A stretch of DNA of 64,000 bases, taken from contig JAQXVU010000085.1 in assembly GCA_029225085.1 (NCBI GenBank), forward strand, positions 41,003-105,002. Reading direction: 5' to 3'. The translations under genes and the position numbers were made by a program. Source of the DNA: Eggerthellales bacterium (GTDB lineage: Bacteria; Actinomycetota; Coriobacteriia; Coriobacteriales; Eggerthellaceae). Positions 17,517 to 25,524 of this stretch are shown one piece after another. Position 1 is the first letter of the stretch. Each line of letters opens with the position of its first letter. The notes below the pieces were generated by a model that saw only the letters and a list, made by a program, of their open reading frames with translations, did not search any database and was not told the DNA's origin.

Positions 17517-18120
17517 AATCCGGGAACAGCTGCAGCAGCTTCTCTACCGGCAGACCCACGATATTAGAGTAGCTGCCCTCGTAGTGGTCTACCAGCGCAG
17601 CGCCCTTGCCCTGAATGCCGTAGGCACCCGCCTTGTCGCGGCACTCACCGGTGGCGATGTACTCTTTTATCTCCTTGTCCGTCAGATCACGGAAGGTCAC
17701 CTGGGATACCTCGTGGAAGTTGCGCTTGCCCATGGTCACCTTATCGGGACCGGTGGCCAGAAGGCGCCACACGGACACGCCGGTGATCACCTGATGGGTG
17801 CGGCCCGATAGACGCTGCAGCATGCTGCGAGCTCCGTCGTAGCCGTGGGGCTTTCCGAAGATCTCGCCGTCAAGGACCACCATGGTGTCGGCGGCGATGA
17901 CCGTGGCCTGCCCCAGGTAGGCCTGAGCAAGGATGGCTTGAATGGCTGCGGCCGCCTTGCGCTCGGCCAAGGTCTCCGCAGCAGTGGCAGGGTTCGCACG
18001 CTCCTCATCGGTAAGGGACTCGTCCCCTTCCACCGCGAAGACCGTGAACTTTACGCCAGCCTCCTGCAGCAGCTCCTTACGGCGGGGGCTGCCAGAGGCC
18101 AGGATGTTGTCGACAATCAC
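17500..18120 (-). CDS. maf: Maf-like nucleotide pyrophosphatase
   Basis: 206 residues, usual length for Maf. Residues ILASGSPRRKELLQEAG (6-22), the acidic ADTMVVLDGEIFGKP motif and AGAYGIQGKGA are the three family signatures. The enzyme hydrolyses dTTP/UTP or modified nucleotides (m7GTP, pseudo-UTP) as a house-cleaning activity; the subgroup cannot be set by eye. A GTG start at 18120 is preceded by a weak AG-rich site. Its stop codon lies inside the first unit of a 36-bp tandem array. It follows tilS by 60 bp, also across a repeat array. Confidence 0.94.
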   Translation of the reverse strand: MIVDNILASGSPRRKELLQEAGVKFTVFAVEGDESLTDEERANPATAAETLAERKAAAAIQAILAQAYLGQATVIAADTMVVLDGEIFGKPHGYDGARSMLQRLSGRTHQVITGVSVWRLLATGPDKVTMGKRNFHEVSQVTFRDLTDKEIKEYIATGECRDKAGAYGIQGKGAALVDHYEGSYSNIVGLPVEKLLQLFPDLVEER

Positions 18121-18133
18121 GCTTGTTACTCAC

Positions 18134-18209
18134 TTTCTCCGGGCGCGATAGGCGCTATTTCCTCCGGGCGCGGTAGGCGCTTATTTCCTCCGAGCGCGGT
18201 AGGCGCTCA
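18134..18209. repeat. Three 24-26 bp tandem repeats spanning the tilS stop
   Basis: Units at 18134-18157, 18158-18183 and 18184-18209, consensus TTTCCTCCGGGCGCGGTAGG plus CGCT. The rightmost unit lies inside tilS (its last nine codons), unit 2 starts with the tilS stop (18181-18183), and the copies continue to just before maf. On the coding strand each copy also carries a GGAGGAAA string, which could act as a ribosome site. Confidence 0.85.
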
Positions 18210-19287
18210 TGGGCTCTATGCGCAGCCCGTACTTATTTGCGGACAGGGCAAGGTTACCCTGAATATTAGAAGTGAAGCCGCTGACCGGAGCACCGTCGCG
18301 GAATGCGTCGGTAATGGCCAGGATGGCGGCGTTTTCTACTCGAGCATCGGTACCCAGGATCAGCTGCAGCACCTGGAAGGCCACGCGACGCTGCATGGCA
18401 ACGGGCTGCTGACCGAAGGCGGGGCGCAGCAAGCAGCCGGCTTCGTAATCAATGGTCTGATCGCCGTCGAAGTCCTCCCACACCACCAGCTTGCCCATGA
18501 GCTCGGCAGTCTGGGCGTCGAGCATATCGTCCTCGTCGCCGATGAGGTTCATGGTGCGACACAAGGTGTCGAGCAGCTTGGGGTTACGCTGCTTGGCCAC
18601 GGGCACGATCTCATGACGCACGAAGGCGCGGAAGTGGTCGGTATGGGCGTTGGTGGCATCCTCGCGCCACAGCATGCCCTCGGGGTCCTTCACCACCGAG
18701 GCAGGATTCTGCTCGGCGCGCTCGTACAGGTACTGGCGCAGCTGGTCGCGGCTGATATCGAGGACCGGGCGCACGATGGGGCCGTTGGCGTACAGCATAG
18801 AGCGGAAGCCGCCAGGACCCGTGCCAGTGATGGCTCGCATGAAGAAGTTTTCTACACGGTCATCCTGGGTATGGGCTACCAAGATGCGACCATCGCTGAT
18901 AGGGCACGACGTATGCAGGCACAGGCTCTTCAGCGCCTCGCGGGCAGCCGCGTAACGCTCACGACGACCTACGGCCTCGATATTGCCGCCTTCAGCCTCA
19001 GCAGCCTTAGCCACATCTACCTGGCAGCTGAACAGCGGGAACTGCAGATGCTCGGCAAGCTGAGCCACGAAGGCTTCATCGCCATCGGCAGCTTCCCCGC
19101 GCAGCATGTGGTTCACATGCAGCACCGCCACAGGGCCCACCAGCCCCTGATCGGACATTTCCTTAAGAAGGTAGGCCATAGCGGTGGAGTCAGAGCCTCC
19201 GGACACCATGAGCAGGACCGGGGAATCGGGATTGAACAGATTGCGAGAGGCAACAGTCTCTTTCATCTGGGAAAGCACATCTACCAT
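18181..19287 (-). CDS. tilS: tRNA(Ile)-lysidine synthase
   Basis: 368 residues. PP-loop ATP pyrophosphatase with VLLMVSGGSDSTAMAYLL (about residues 24-41), VLHVNHMLRG and ILVAHTQDDRVENFFMR. It converts C34 of tRNA-Ile(CAU) to lysidine so that AUA is read. The C-terminal region is short, as in TilS forms that lack the full TilS_C domain. Start at 19287 has a G-rich site upstream. The last nine codons are duplicated downstream as a tandem repeat. First gene of the minus-strand block leading to maf. Confidence 0.93.
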   Translation of the reverse strand: MVDVLSQMKETVASRNLFNPDSPVLLMVSGGSDSTAMAYLLKEMSDQGLVGPVAVLHVNHMLRGEAADGDEAFVAQLAEHLQFPLFSCQVDVAKAAEAEGGNIEAVGRRERYAAAREALKSLCLHTSCPISDGRILVAHTQDDRVENFFMRAITGTGPGGFRSMLYANGPIVRPVLDISRDQLRQYLYERAEQNPASVVKDPEGMLWREDATNAHTDHFRAFVRHEIVPVAKQRNPKLLDTLCRTMNLIGDEDDMLDAQTAELMGKLVVWEDFDGDQTIDYEAGCLLRPAFGQQPVAMQRRVAFQVLQLILGTDARVENAAILAITDAFRDGAPVSGFTSNIQGNLALSANKYGLRIEPMSAYRARRK

Positions 19288-19386
19288 AGGTTGAGCCCCC
19301 TTTGCTTTACAATATGGCGAAGTACATCAATAGGACTATGGTAGTTCACTTGCCAACACCATCGTCTTGAAGGAGGAAGATTTCAC

Positions 19387-19764
19387 GTGACTTTCGTTCT
19401 GAGGTGGATCGTCACCACCATCGCCGTCAGCATCGGCGTGTTCCTGATCCCTGGCATCACCCTCCCTTCTGACCAGGACGCTTACATCAGCATCATGATC
19501 TTCAGCATGTTCCTGGCACTGTGCAACATGGGCATCAAGCCTATCCTGAGCTTCTTCAGCCTACCCATCACCATCCTCACCTTCGGCCTGTTCTCCCTGG
19601 TGCTGAACACCGCCATGGTGTACTTGGCGGCCATGTTGGCCAGCGCCCTGTTCCTGGTGGACATCCACATCAGCGGGTTCTTCACCGCCCTGATCTTCGG
19701 CATCGTGGTCTCGGTGATCTCGGCCCTCATCAACCTGTTCATGGGCATCGAGGACGACAAGTAG
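19387..19764 (+). CDS. Phage holin family 4 / YvlD-like small membrane protein
   Basis: 125 residues with four hydrophobic segments (about 5-22, 32-55, 58-85 and 92-118) and the family motif MGIKPILSFFSLPITILTFGLFSLVLN (given in full only by position, residues 43-69). Members are called 'phage holin family' by similarity but are mostly chromosomal, including B. subtilis YvlD, which is tied to envelope stress. GTG start with AAGGAGGA upstream. It is divergent from tilS and monocistronic. No prophage genes are nearby, so a host envelope function is more likely than lysis. Confidence 0.85.
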   Translation: MTFVLRWIVTTIAVSIGVFLIPGITLPSDQDAYISIMIFSMFLALCNMGIKPILSFFSLPITILTFGLFSLVLNTAMVYLAAMLASALFLVDIHISGFFTALIFGIVVSVISALINLFMGIEDDK

Positions 19765-19908
19765 GATTCCCTTAAAATCTGGGAGAGCAGGGCGATAGCG
19801 GTGTGGCAGCGGTTCGATAGCGATGCGGCAACTGCACAATAGCGTCGCAATAGCCGCAACAGCATCGCCAAATACCCCACTCTTTTCATGCGAACTAGAT
19901 TTTTGGAG

Positions 19909-19947
19909 GCACCCCGTCTCGCATAGCGAGGCGGGGTGCTGCTCTTT
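19909..19947 (+). terminator. Terminator of the YvlD-like gene
   Basis: 14-bp stem (one G-U pair), GCACCCCGTCTCGC (19909-19922) / GCGAGGCGGGGTGC (19926-19939), three-base loop, then TGCTCTTTTCC. It is 145 bp beyond the stop. Confidence 0.7.
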
Positions 19948-20029
19948 TCCTAATCCATTAAGCGGGGTGATTGCCAGATGCCCTTTATCGAGCCTTTGCC
20001 CACCGCTTTTCGGACTCGGGCAAGGCGGG

Positions 20030-20400
20030 CTGGCGAGAATCGAACTATATGCCAATCGTAGAGTCGAAAAAGAGCCCCTTCTGGCGGGAAATCGAACATA
20101 TGCACACTTCAGGCCCCACGCCCTGGTCGCCCCTTCTTCACCGAGGTCTCTCGACACCCGTTTTGCCCTCCCGTCGTGCCCCATTCCACCTAAAAATAAG
20201 ACGTATTTTGGGTGTAAAGCGGGAAAGGCCCGCCATAGGCCCAGCTCGCCGCAGCCTCATTCCTGACCTGGCCCCGCTCGAAGGCTGCCCGCCCGCCGCG
20301 AAGTGCGCATATGGTTCGTTCGTCGCCAATTCGCCCCCGAAACTGGGGGTCGAATTGGCACATAGTCGATTCCCATCCAGAAAGTGGCACATGTCCCGTT
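20030..20400. repeat. Dispersed CATATG/TGTGCCA-centred repeat elements
   Basis: On the plus strand GAAATCGAACATATGCACAC (starting 20092) is mirrored by the inverted near-copy GAAGTGCGCATATGGTTCG (20299-20317). Related strings are GAATCGAACTATATGCCAAT (20037-20056), and GTCGAATTGGCACATAGTCG and AAAGTGGCACATGTCCCG near 20350-20400. They look like several copies of one short element in both orientations. They could be remnants of a small mobile repeat or binding sites. Confidence 0.5.
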
Positions 20401-20622
20401 TCCGGCCATCTGAGAAGATCGCCCTGGGCAGATGCGGGGGGAGCACTTCGCCACCGCCCTGGCAGGCGCTGGGGCCCTCAGCGGGCGGGCGCATGAGGGC
20501 TTTCCCGGCGGGTTTCGACGACAGCGACGCGGTCAGGGCGTCGGGGGGCCGATCCTGGCCTTCGCAGAGCGAAGCGGGTGCGGCCAGGACTCGGTTCCCC
20601 CGACGACCCCGCAACGGGTGGC

Positions 20623-20829
20623 GGCATCTTCCACCCCTTAGTAAGGGCAGGAGAAATCGTCAGTGGCGGAACGCTCCTTGCCGAAATCGTCTCTCCGATG
20701 ACTGGAGAGGTTATGGAAGAGATATCCGCACCTGTGGGAGGCGTGGTATTCTTCACTTGCAATAAGCCCATGGTCACCGAACACGCCCTGCTGTTCCGCA
20801 TCGTGCCCCGGGGCTTGGCAAACGCGTAA
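20623..20829 (+). pseudogene. C-terminal fragment of a succinylglutamate desuccinylase/aspartoacylase (M14-like) gene
   Basis: The frame reads GGGIFHPLVRAGEIVSGG, then LLAEIVSPMTGEVMEEISAP and GGVVFF...ALLFRIV. This fits the C-terminal beta domain of AstE/aspartoacylase-type zinc enzymes (GGif.p.v..G..V.kG..l..i....G...eI.AP..G.v). The zinc-binding catalytic part should lie upstream and is absent; the preceding 600 bp shows no trace of it. No start with a ribosome site precedes it. A decayed or truncated gene is the best explanation; a small free-standing lipoyl-like domain is less likely. Confidence 0.55.
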
Positions 20830-21032
20830 CGCCGAACCAGCGCTCGCCTGCGATGCCCGCGCATCGCGACGAACATGAAGCCCGCACCCACCCGTGGCGC
20901 CTCCCTGTCACAGCAAGTGCGAAGCCGCGCCGACGGCCACGATGTTCACACGTCGCGGCAAGATGACACCCGCGCCCTCGGCCTACGCTCATCTCACCTA
21001 TCCGCAGGCATCCGCCTGCAGTAAGGACCATC

Positions 21033-22589
21033 ATGGATAAGCAATCGACCGAGAAGCGTTTCGCGCTGCTCATCGACGCGGACAACGTCTCCGCAAAGTA
21101 CTTGCAGCCCATCCTCGATGAGCTGTCTAAATACGGCACCGTCACCTACAAGCGCATCTATGGCGACTGGACGCTGGCCAGCCATGTTAAGTGGAAGAAG
21201 GTGCTGCTGGAGAATTCCATCACGCCTATTCAGCAGTTCGGCTACACCCAGGGCAAAAACGCCACAGACTCTGCCATGATCATCGACGCCATGGATATCC
21301 TCTACACCAATTCTGTGGAAGGATTCTGCATCGTCTCCTCCGACTCCGACTTCACCCGCCTGGCTGTGCGCCTGCGCGAGGGCGGCCTCACCGTCATCGG
21401 CATGGGCGAAAAGAAGACCCCGGTGCCTTTCCGCAAAGCCTGCGACATCTTCACCACCCTCGAGCTGCTGGTGCAGGGTAACCGTCAGAGCAGCGGTGAC
21501 TTCACCAGCAAGGAGCTCATCGAGAAAGCCGTGGTAGACATCATCGCCACCAACCAAAACAACGGCAAGGGCACGGGCCTGGGCGAGATCGGAAGCCGCC
21601 TGCAGAAGCGCTACCCCGACTTCGACGTTCGCAACTATGGCACCAACCTGCTGTCCCGCCTGCTCGACGAGTTCGAGAGCGTGAAGATCGTCCGCGACCA
21701 CAACAACGTAGCGGTCATGCTCACCGAAGATGCCGAGGTCATGGGCAGGACGGCCCTCGACCTGAAGGGCCGCAAGCCCTCTCATTCCAAAGCGGAGGAG
21801 AACGGCAAGAAGGACAAGGGCGCGGCAAGCGACAGCTCCTCCGACAACGGTTCTCCCGACAACGACGAAAGCACTTTCGCCGGCATGTCCGATGATGCTG
21901 ACGCTTCGTCTGCCGCGACCGCCCCAGACGCAGATGCAGCAATCGCCGATGCAAACGCTGCTAACGCTGGCGCTACGGAGGGCGAGCAGGAGGAGAGCAA
22001 GAGCGCAAAGCGCCGCCGCAAGCGCCGCAACTCCCGTAAGACCAAGAAGGTGGAAGCGGAGACCAGCGAGCAGGCCGAGAGCGAAGCTGGTGCCGAGGCC
22101 GCAACTGACGAGCACGCCGAAGTTGCAGATGAAACCCCAGCCGACGAGCAAACCAGCACCGAAGCTGAAACCCCAGCTAACGAGCAGACCGAAGGCGAAG
22201 CACCCGCCGAGCCTGAGACCGCTGAGCAGGTTGAAGCAGTTGAATCCGCCGGGGCTGAAGTCGAGGAGACTTCTACCGAGAACGCCGAGCCGGCCGCTGC
22301 TGTCGAAGCCAAAGAGGTTGCCGCCGAGTCTGATCAGCCCGTCGAAAACGAGCTGCCCGCCGACCTGGCTGCCGAAGTTGCCCGCGCCAACGACTTCATC
22401 ATGACCCGCTTGGGCAATGCCGGCGACGAAGGCATCCCCATGGGCAACCTCTCTAAGATGGTTCGCAACCGCTTCAAGCGCTTCAAGGTTCGCGAGCTGG
22501 GATTCCAGCATCTGCGCGGTTACCTCGAGAGCCTTGGCACCATCGCCATCACCAAGGAAGGCAACGAGTTCATCGCCCGCCTGAAGTAA
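21033..22589 (+). CDS. NYN-domain putative RNase with OST-HTH/LOTUS domains
   Basis: 518 residues. Residues about 8-150 form a NYN (LabA/PIN-like) nuclease domain: FALLIDADNVSAKYL, YGDW, TQGKNATDSAMIIDAMDILY and CIVSSDSDFTRLAVRLR, with the acidic residues that bind metal. Residues about 155-235 form an OST-HTH/LOTUS domain (DFTSKELIEKAVVDII...YGTNLLSRLLDEF). A 200-residue acidic Ala/Glu-rich linker (about 240-440) follows, then a second winged-helix domain (EGIPMGNLSKMVRNRFKRFK...). It probably processes or degrades RNA. A G-rich leader but no clear ribosome site precedes the ATG. Monocistronic, between the spacer and PepV (convergent). Confidence 0.88.
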   Translation: MDKQSTEKRFALLIDADNVSAKYLQPILDELSKYGTVTYKRIYGDWTLASHVKWKKVLLENSITPIQQFGYTQGKNATDSAMIIDAMDILYTNSVEGFCIVSSDSDFTRLAVRLREGGLTVIGMGEKKTPVPFRKACDIFTTLELLVQGNRQSSGDFTSKELIEKAVVDIIATNQNNGKGTGLGEIGSRLQKRYPDFDVRNYGTNLLSRLLDEFESVKIVRDHNNVAVMLTEDAEVMGRTALDLKGRKPSHSKAEENGKKDKGAASDSSSDNGSPDNDESTFAGMSDDADASSAATAPDADAAIADANAANAGATEGEQEESKSAKRRRKRRNSRKTKKVEAETSEQAESEAGAEAATDEHAEVADETPADEQTSTEAETPANEQTEGEAPAEPETAEQVEAVESAGAEVEETSTENAEPAAAVEAKEVAAESDQPVENELPADLAAEVARANDFIMTRLGNAGDEGIPMGNLSKMVRNRFKRFKVRELGFQHLRGYLESLGTIAITKEGNEFIARLK

Positions 22590-22606
22590 AGCTATCCTTC
22601 GCGACC

Positions 22607-24073
22607 CTACAGGTCCGTCTTCATGAGGTTGCCGATAGCTAGGATGTACACCCGCAGAGCCTGCTTCAGCTCCTCCTCGGAAACGCCCTCGTCAGGACCG
22701 TGCATGTTGCCCGCCCAAGCAGGCTTCACGAAATGTTCCTCATCGAGAGGACCGAAGCTGGCTGCCTTGGGGAAGTGACGAGCGTAGGTTCCGCCGCCCA
22801 TGGTGAAGGGCTCCCCGGTAAAGCCGGATGCCTGTACATAGGCATCGAGGAGCTGGGTGATTGCGGGACTCTTGGGGTCTACCAGGAAGGGAGGATTGCT
22901 GCCGTCCTCGGTGGCGGATCCGGAAACATTGGCCACCAGCATAGATGCAGCACGGAACAAAGTGTCGGCATCGGTGCAGGTAGGATAGCGAATATCGATG
23001 CTCTGGCTGAAAATGCCCTGCTCAAACTTGGCGACACCGGCAACGCAGGTCAGGGCACCGAAGTCCTCGTCAGCGCAGGCAATGTGCAAAGGAGAGCCAT
23101 CGGTGGTCTCGAGCAGCGGAAGGATGAGGGAGAACCATTGACGCTCCTCCTCGGTGACCAGGTTGCGCTCGATAAGGAAGCGGGTCAGCTTGCCGATAGC
23201 GTTCACGCCGCCCTCGGGCATGGCCGCATGGGCCGCGACGCCCTCGGCCTTCACCAGCAGCAGAGGCTGACCGAAGTAGCAGCGCTTCTCGGAGCAGTAG
23301 GACTCGAAGGCTTCCATCGTAATGCCCGGAGCTTCCTCAGGAAGAGGACCGTCGTACTTCAACAGAGCCGTTGCGGAAGCAGGAACACCATTGGTTGCCG
23401 TACCGCCGTCGAACTCCAGAATGCTGCGGTTGGTCATGATGTCGCTCTTCAGCCAGATCACCAGCTGGCCCTTCTCGCCATAACCCACGGGGAACTCGGC
23501 ATCGGGGGTGAAGAGGAAATCAGGAGCCTTGTTCTGAGCCAGGTACGTATCGACATCCTGCATGCCGGTTTCCTCCGCCGTGCCGAAGAGCATGCGAACC
23601 GAATGGGGGAAGGTCACACCGGCAGCTTCGTTGCGCTCCTTCCAGAAACGCAGGGCGTGAAAGCCACAGAGCAGCGGGCCCTTGTCGTCAGAGGTTCCAC
23701 GGCCAATCAGGTACCCGTCCTTGCGGGTGAGCTGGAAGGGTTGGAAGTTCCAACCGGAAGCCGCGGGCACCACATCGAGATGGGAGATGATGCCCAGCTG
23801 TTTGTCGCCTTCGCCGGGAAGGTCGGCGTAGCCCATGTAGCCATCGGTGTCACCGGTTTCGAAGCCATAACCCGCGGCGATACCCAGCATGGTGTCGAGG
23901 GCCTTGCGGGGGCCAGGGCCAAAGGGAGCATTGTTGGCGAAATCGGGGTCACCCTGAGAGCTGTCGATGGCGATGAGCTGGGCGAGCTCGGAAACGATGG
24001 TCTCCCATTCGCGCTCGATGAAGTCGTCGGCCTCCCGCAGGAGGTCCTCGGTAGTACCGTAATCGAAGGCCAT
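22607..24073 (-). CDS. pepV: Dipeptidase PepV-like (M20 family)
   Basis: 488 residues. M20 metallopeptidase with ISHLDVVPAA (first zinc His and Asp), GRGTSDDKGPLLCG (bridging Asp), FGTAEETGMQD (catalytic Glu) and FTPDAEFPVGYGEKG. The dimerisation/lid domain is inserted at about 210-380, and GGGTYARHFP is near the end. Length and motifs match PepV/Xaa-His dipeptidases, which clear dipeptides in the cytoplasm. Start at 24073 with GAAAGGA 8 bases upstream; the frame continues open upstream through the antisense of tRNA-Leu, which I reject. Monocistronic. Confidence 0.9.
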   Translation of the reverse strand: MAFDYGTTEDLLREADDFIEREWETIVSELAQLIAIDSSQGDPDFANNAPFGPGPRKALDTMLGIAAGYGFETGDTDGYMGYADLPGEGDKQLGIISHLDVVPAASGWNFQPFQLTRKDGYLIGRGTSDDKGPLLCGFHALRFWKERNEAAGVTFPHSVRMLFGTAEETGMQDVDTYLAQNKAPDFLFTPDAEFPVGYGEKGQLVIWLKSDIMTNRSILEFDGGTATNGVPASATALLKYDGPLPEEAPGITMEAFESYCSEKRCYFGQPLLLVKAEGVAAHAAMPEGGVNAIGKLTRFLIERNLVTEEERQWFSLILPLLETTDGSPLHIACADEDFGALTCVAGVAKFEQGIFSQSIDIRYPTCTDADTLFRAASMLVANVSGSATEDGSNPPFLVDPKSPAITQLLDAYVQASGFTGEPFTMGGGTYARHFPKAASFGPLDEEHFVKPAWAGNMHGPDEGVSEEELKQALRVYILAIGNLMKTDL

Positions 24074-24127
24074 GGGTCGTCCTTTCGCTGTTTCATGGGA
24101 GCTGGGCAACGGAGGGAATATCCCAGC

Positions 24128-24155
24128 TTGTTCGTATTTGTTTATCGAGTATAAT
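24128..24155 (+). promoter_or_regulatory. Promoter of tRNA-Leu(CAA)
   Basis: -35 TTGTTC (24128-24133), 16-bp spacer, -10 TATAAT (24150-24155), 10 bp before the mature tRNA. Confidence 0.8.
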
Positions 24156-24165
24156 ATCCCTGCTT

Positions 24166-24249
24166 GCCCGAGTGGCGGAATGGCAGACGCGGCGGTCTCA
24201 AAAACCGTTTCCGAAAGGAGTGCGAGTTCGACTCTCGCCTCGGGCACCA
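24166..24249 (+). tRNA. tRNA-Leu (anticodon CAA)
   Basis: Class II tRNA with a 7-bp acceptor stem GCCCGAG (24166-24172) / CTCGGGC (24239-24245), discriminator A and encoded CCA. D-arm, anticodon stem GCGGT/ACCGT with loop CTCAAAA (anticodon CAA), a long variable arm (TTTCCGAAAGGAG) and a GTTCGACTC T-arm. It reads UUG codons. Confidence 0.97.
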
Positions 24250-24263
24250 GTTTCATATGCGCA

Positions 24264-24298
24264 AGGCTCCGAATTGTCGGAGCCTTTTCTTTTTTTTT
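24264..24298 (+). terminator. Terminator of tRNA-Leu(CAA)
   Basis: 9-bp stem AGGCTCCGA / TCGGAGCCT with loop ATTG, followed by TTTCTTTTTTTTT. Confidence 0.96.
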
Positions 24299-24349
24299 GA
24301 AAACACACCGATGAGCAAATCCGTTTAAGCCCACCAACCAACTCGCAGA

Positions 24350-24388
24350 ATAAAACAAAGGTGGCCCAGGCATATGCCAGGGCCACCT
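24350..24388 (-). terminator. Terminator of the class II aldolase gene
   Basis: 9-bp stem AGGTGGCCC (24359-24367) / GGGCCACCT (24380-24388), then TTGTTTTATTC on the minus strand. Confidence 0.85.
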
Positions 24389-24455
24389 GCCTATATAAGA
24401 TTTCTAGTTAACCCCTGCATTGGGCGTCAACCGGACATGCATGTCGCGCTAACGC

Positions 24456-25316
24456 TTACTCCCAGCCGCGGCCAGCGGAGCCGTACTGGTTAATGATTTC
24501 AGTAGCGCGGGCAACGATTGCCTCAGCGCCAGGCTTCAGCATCTTGCGAGGATCGTAGCCCTTGCCCTGCTGATCGAGGCCAGCTTCCACATACTCGCGA
24601 ACGGCCTTGGCGAAAGCAACCTGCAGGTCGGTGTTCACGTTGATCTTGGCAACGCCCATGCTGATGGCCTTAGCCACCTGGTCAGCGGGAATGCCGGTAC
24701 CGCCATGCAGCACCAGGGGCAGGCTGCCAACCTTGGCCTTGATGTCAGCCAGAACGTCGAAGTTCAGGCCGGCCCAATCCTCAGGGTACAGGCCGTGGAT
24801 GTTGCCGATGCCGCAGGCCAGAAAGTCGACGCCTGCCTCGGCGATGGCCACGCACTCGTTGGGGTCGGCGATCTCGCCAGCAGCGCCACCGTCGCCGATG
24901 CCGCCTACCTCAGCCTCGATGGAAAGGCCCTTGTTGTGGGCGATCTTCACCAACTCCTTGGTGCGAGCCAGGTTGGTGGCGAAGTCGGGCTCCTTAGAAC
25001 CATCGTACATGATGGAGGTGAAGCCAGCGTCGATGCACTTGAAGCAGTCCTCGTAGGTGCCGTGATCGAGGTGCAGGGCCACAGGAACGGTGATGCCCAT
25101 GGTCTTCACCATGGTGTGCACGATGTCGGAGACCACCTGGAAGCTGGTCTGCCACTTGGCGGCGCCGGAGGTGCACTGAATGATGACGGGGGACTGAGTC
25201 TCCTCAGCAGCGGTGAGGATAGACCTTGTCCACTCCAGGTTGTTGGTGTTGAAAGCTGCAATGCCGTAGTGGTTCCGCTCGGCGGACTGAAGCATGGCGG
25301 TTGCGTTGACGAGCAT
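24456..25316 (-). CDS. fba: Class II fructose-bisphosphate aldolase
   Basis: 286 residues, the class IIA/B size. It cleaves fructose-1,6-bisphosphate to DHAP and GAP using zinc. Motifs: GIAAFNTNNLEWTRSIL, VALHLDHGTYEDCF (zinc His and catalytic Asp, about residues 78-91), SIEAEVGGIGD, LVLHGGTGIP (zinc His) and INVNTDLQ. Tagatose- and ketose-bisphosphate aldolases (GatY/KbaY) share these motifs and cannot be fully excluded. Its own terminator follows. A second, unrelated class I-type aldolase is encoded 1.3 kb away on the same strand. Confidence 0.92.
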   Translation of the reverse strand: MLVNATAMLQSAERNHYGIAAFNTNNLEWTRSILTAAEETQSPVIIQCTSGAAKWQTSFQVVSDIVHTMVKTMGITVPVALHLDHGTYEDCFKCIDAGFTSIMYDGSKEPDFATNLARTKELVKIAHNKGLSIEAEVGGIGDGGAAGEIADPNECVAIAEAGVDFLACGIGNIHGLYPEDWAGLNFDVLADIKAKVGSLPLVLHGGTGIPADQVAKAISMGVAKINVNTDLQVAFAKAVREYVEAGLDQQGKGYDPRKMLKPGAEAIVARATEIINQYGSAGRGWE

Positions 25317-25425
25317 GTCTCTCGCTCCTTCATATGACGTTGAAGTTCATAGGTCACAGAGGCCAAAAAGGCCAACGGTCAAAAGTTTACCAGTCTGAAA
25401 ACCCCTGGCAACTCGCCATCACGGA

Positions 25426-25524
25426 AGAATACCAACGCTCCCAAAAATCACAGAGGCACACATCGCTTCAAGCTCCCCGGACCCGAGCGATAAGTCGACG
25501 CTATTCCAGAATACCAACGCTCCC
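25426..25524. repeat. 17 bp direct repeat at the esterase 3' end and 82 bp downstream
   Basis: AGAATACCAACGCTCCC occurs at 25426-25442 and 25508-25524. The second copy is inside the esterase gene, just before its stop codon (25501-25503). The spacer between copies shows no further clear unit. Confidence 0.8.

Larger units (their letters stand above)
19765..21032. other. 1.27 kb spacer with repeats, a terminator and an AstE-like gene remnant
   Basis: It holds, in order: about four 21-22 bp degenerate repeats with GCGATAGCG cores (19791-19875), a strong terminator (19909-19947), inverted and direct copies of a CATATG-centred element (20030-20400), an AAAATA-AGACG-TATTTT hairpin (20192-20208), GC-rich sequence without a credible gene, and the AstE-like fragment (20623-20829). 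The reading frames that cross it differ from neighbouring codon usage and have no ribosome sites. Confidence 0.6.

Noticed and set aside
17352..17567. Protein of 12-residue repeats (TRELGEPTALPP)
   Set aside because: No plausible ribosome site, overlaps the maf end, and the frame is explained by a stop-free 36-bp repeat.
19387..19764. Prophage (holin family)
   Set aside because: The YvlD-like protein is the only phage-named gene; no integrase, portal or lysis genes are near.
19971..20765. 264-codon frame in the long spacer
   Set aside because: Composition is unlike neighbouring genes, rich in Arg/Pro/Ser/Trp from GC-rich DNA, no start signal, no family motif.
24074..24373. N-terminal extension of PepV
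   Set aside because: It would run antisense through tRNA-Leu(CAA) and its terminator; the internal ATG at 24073 has a good ribosome site and starts at the family N-terminus.
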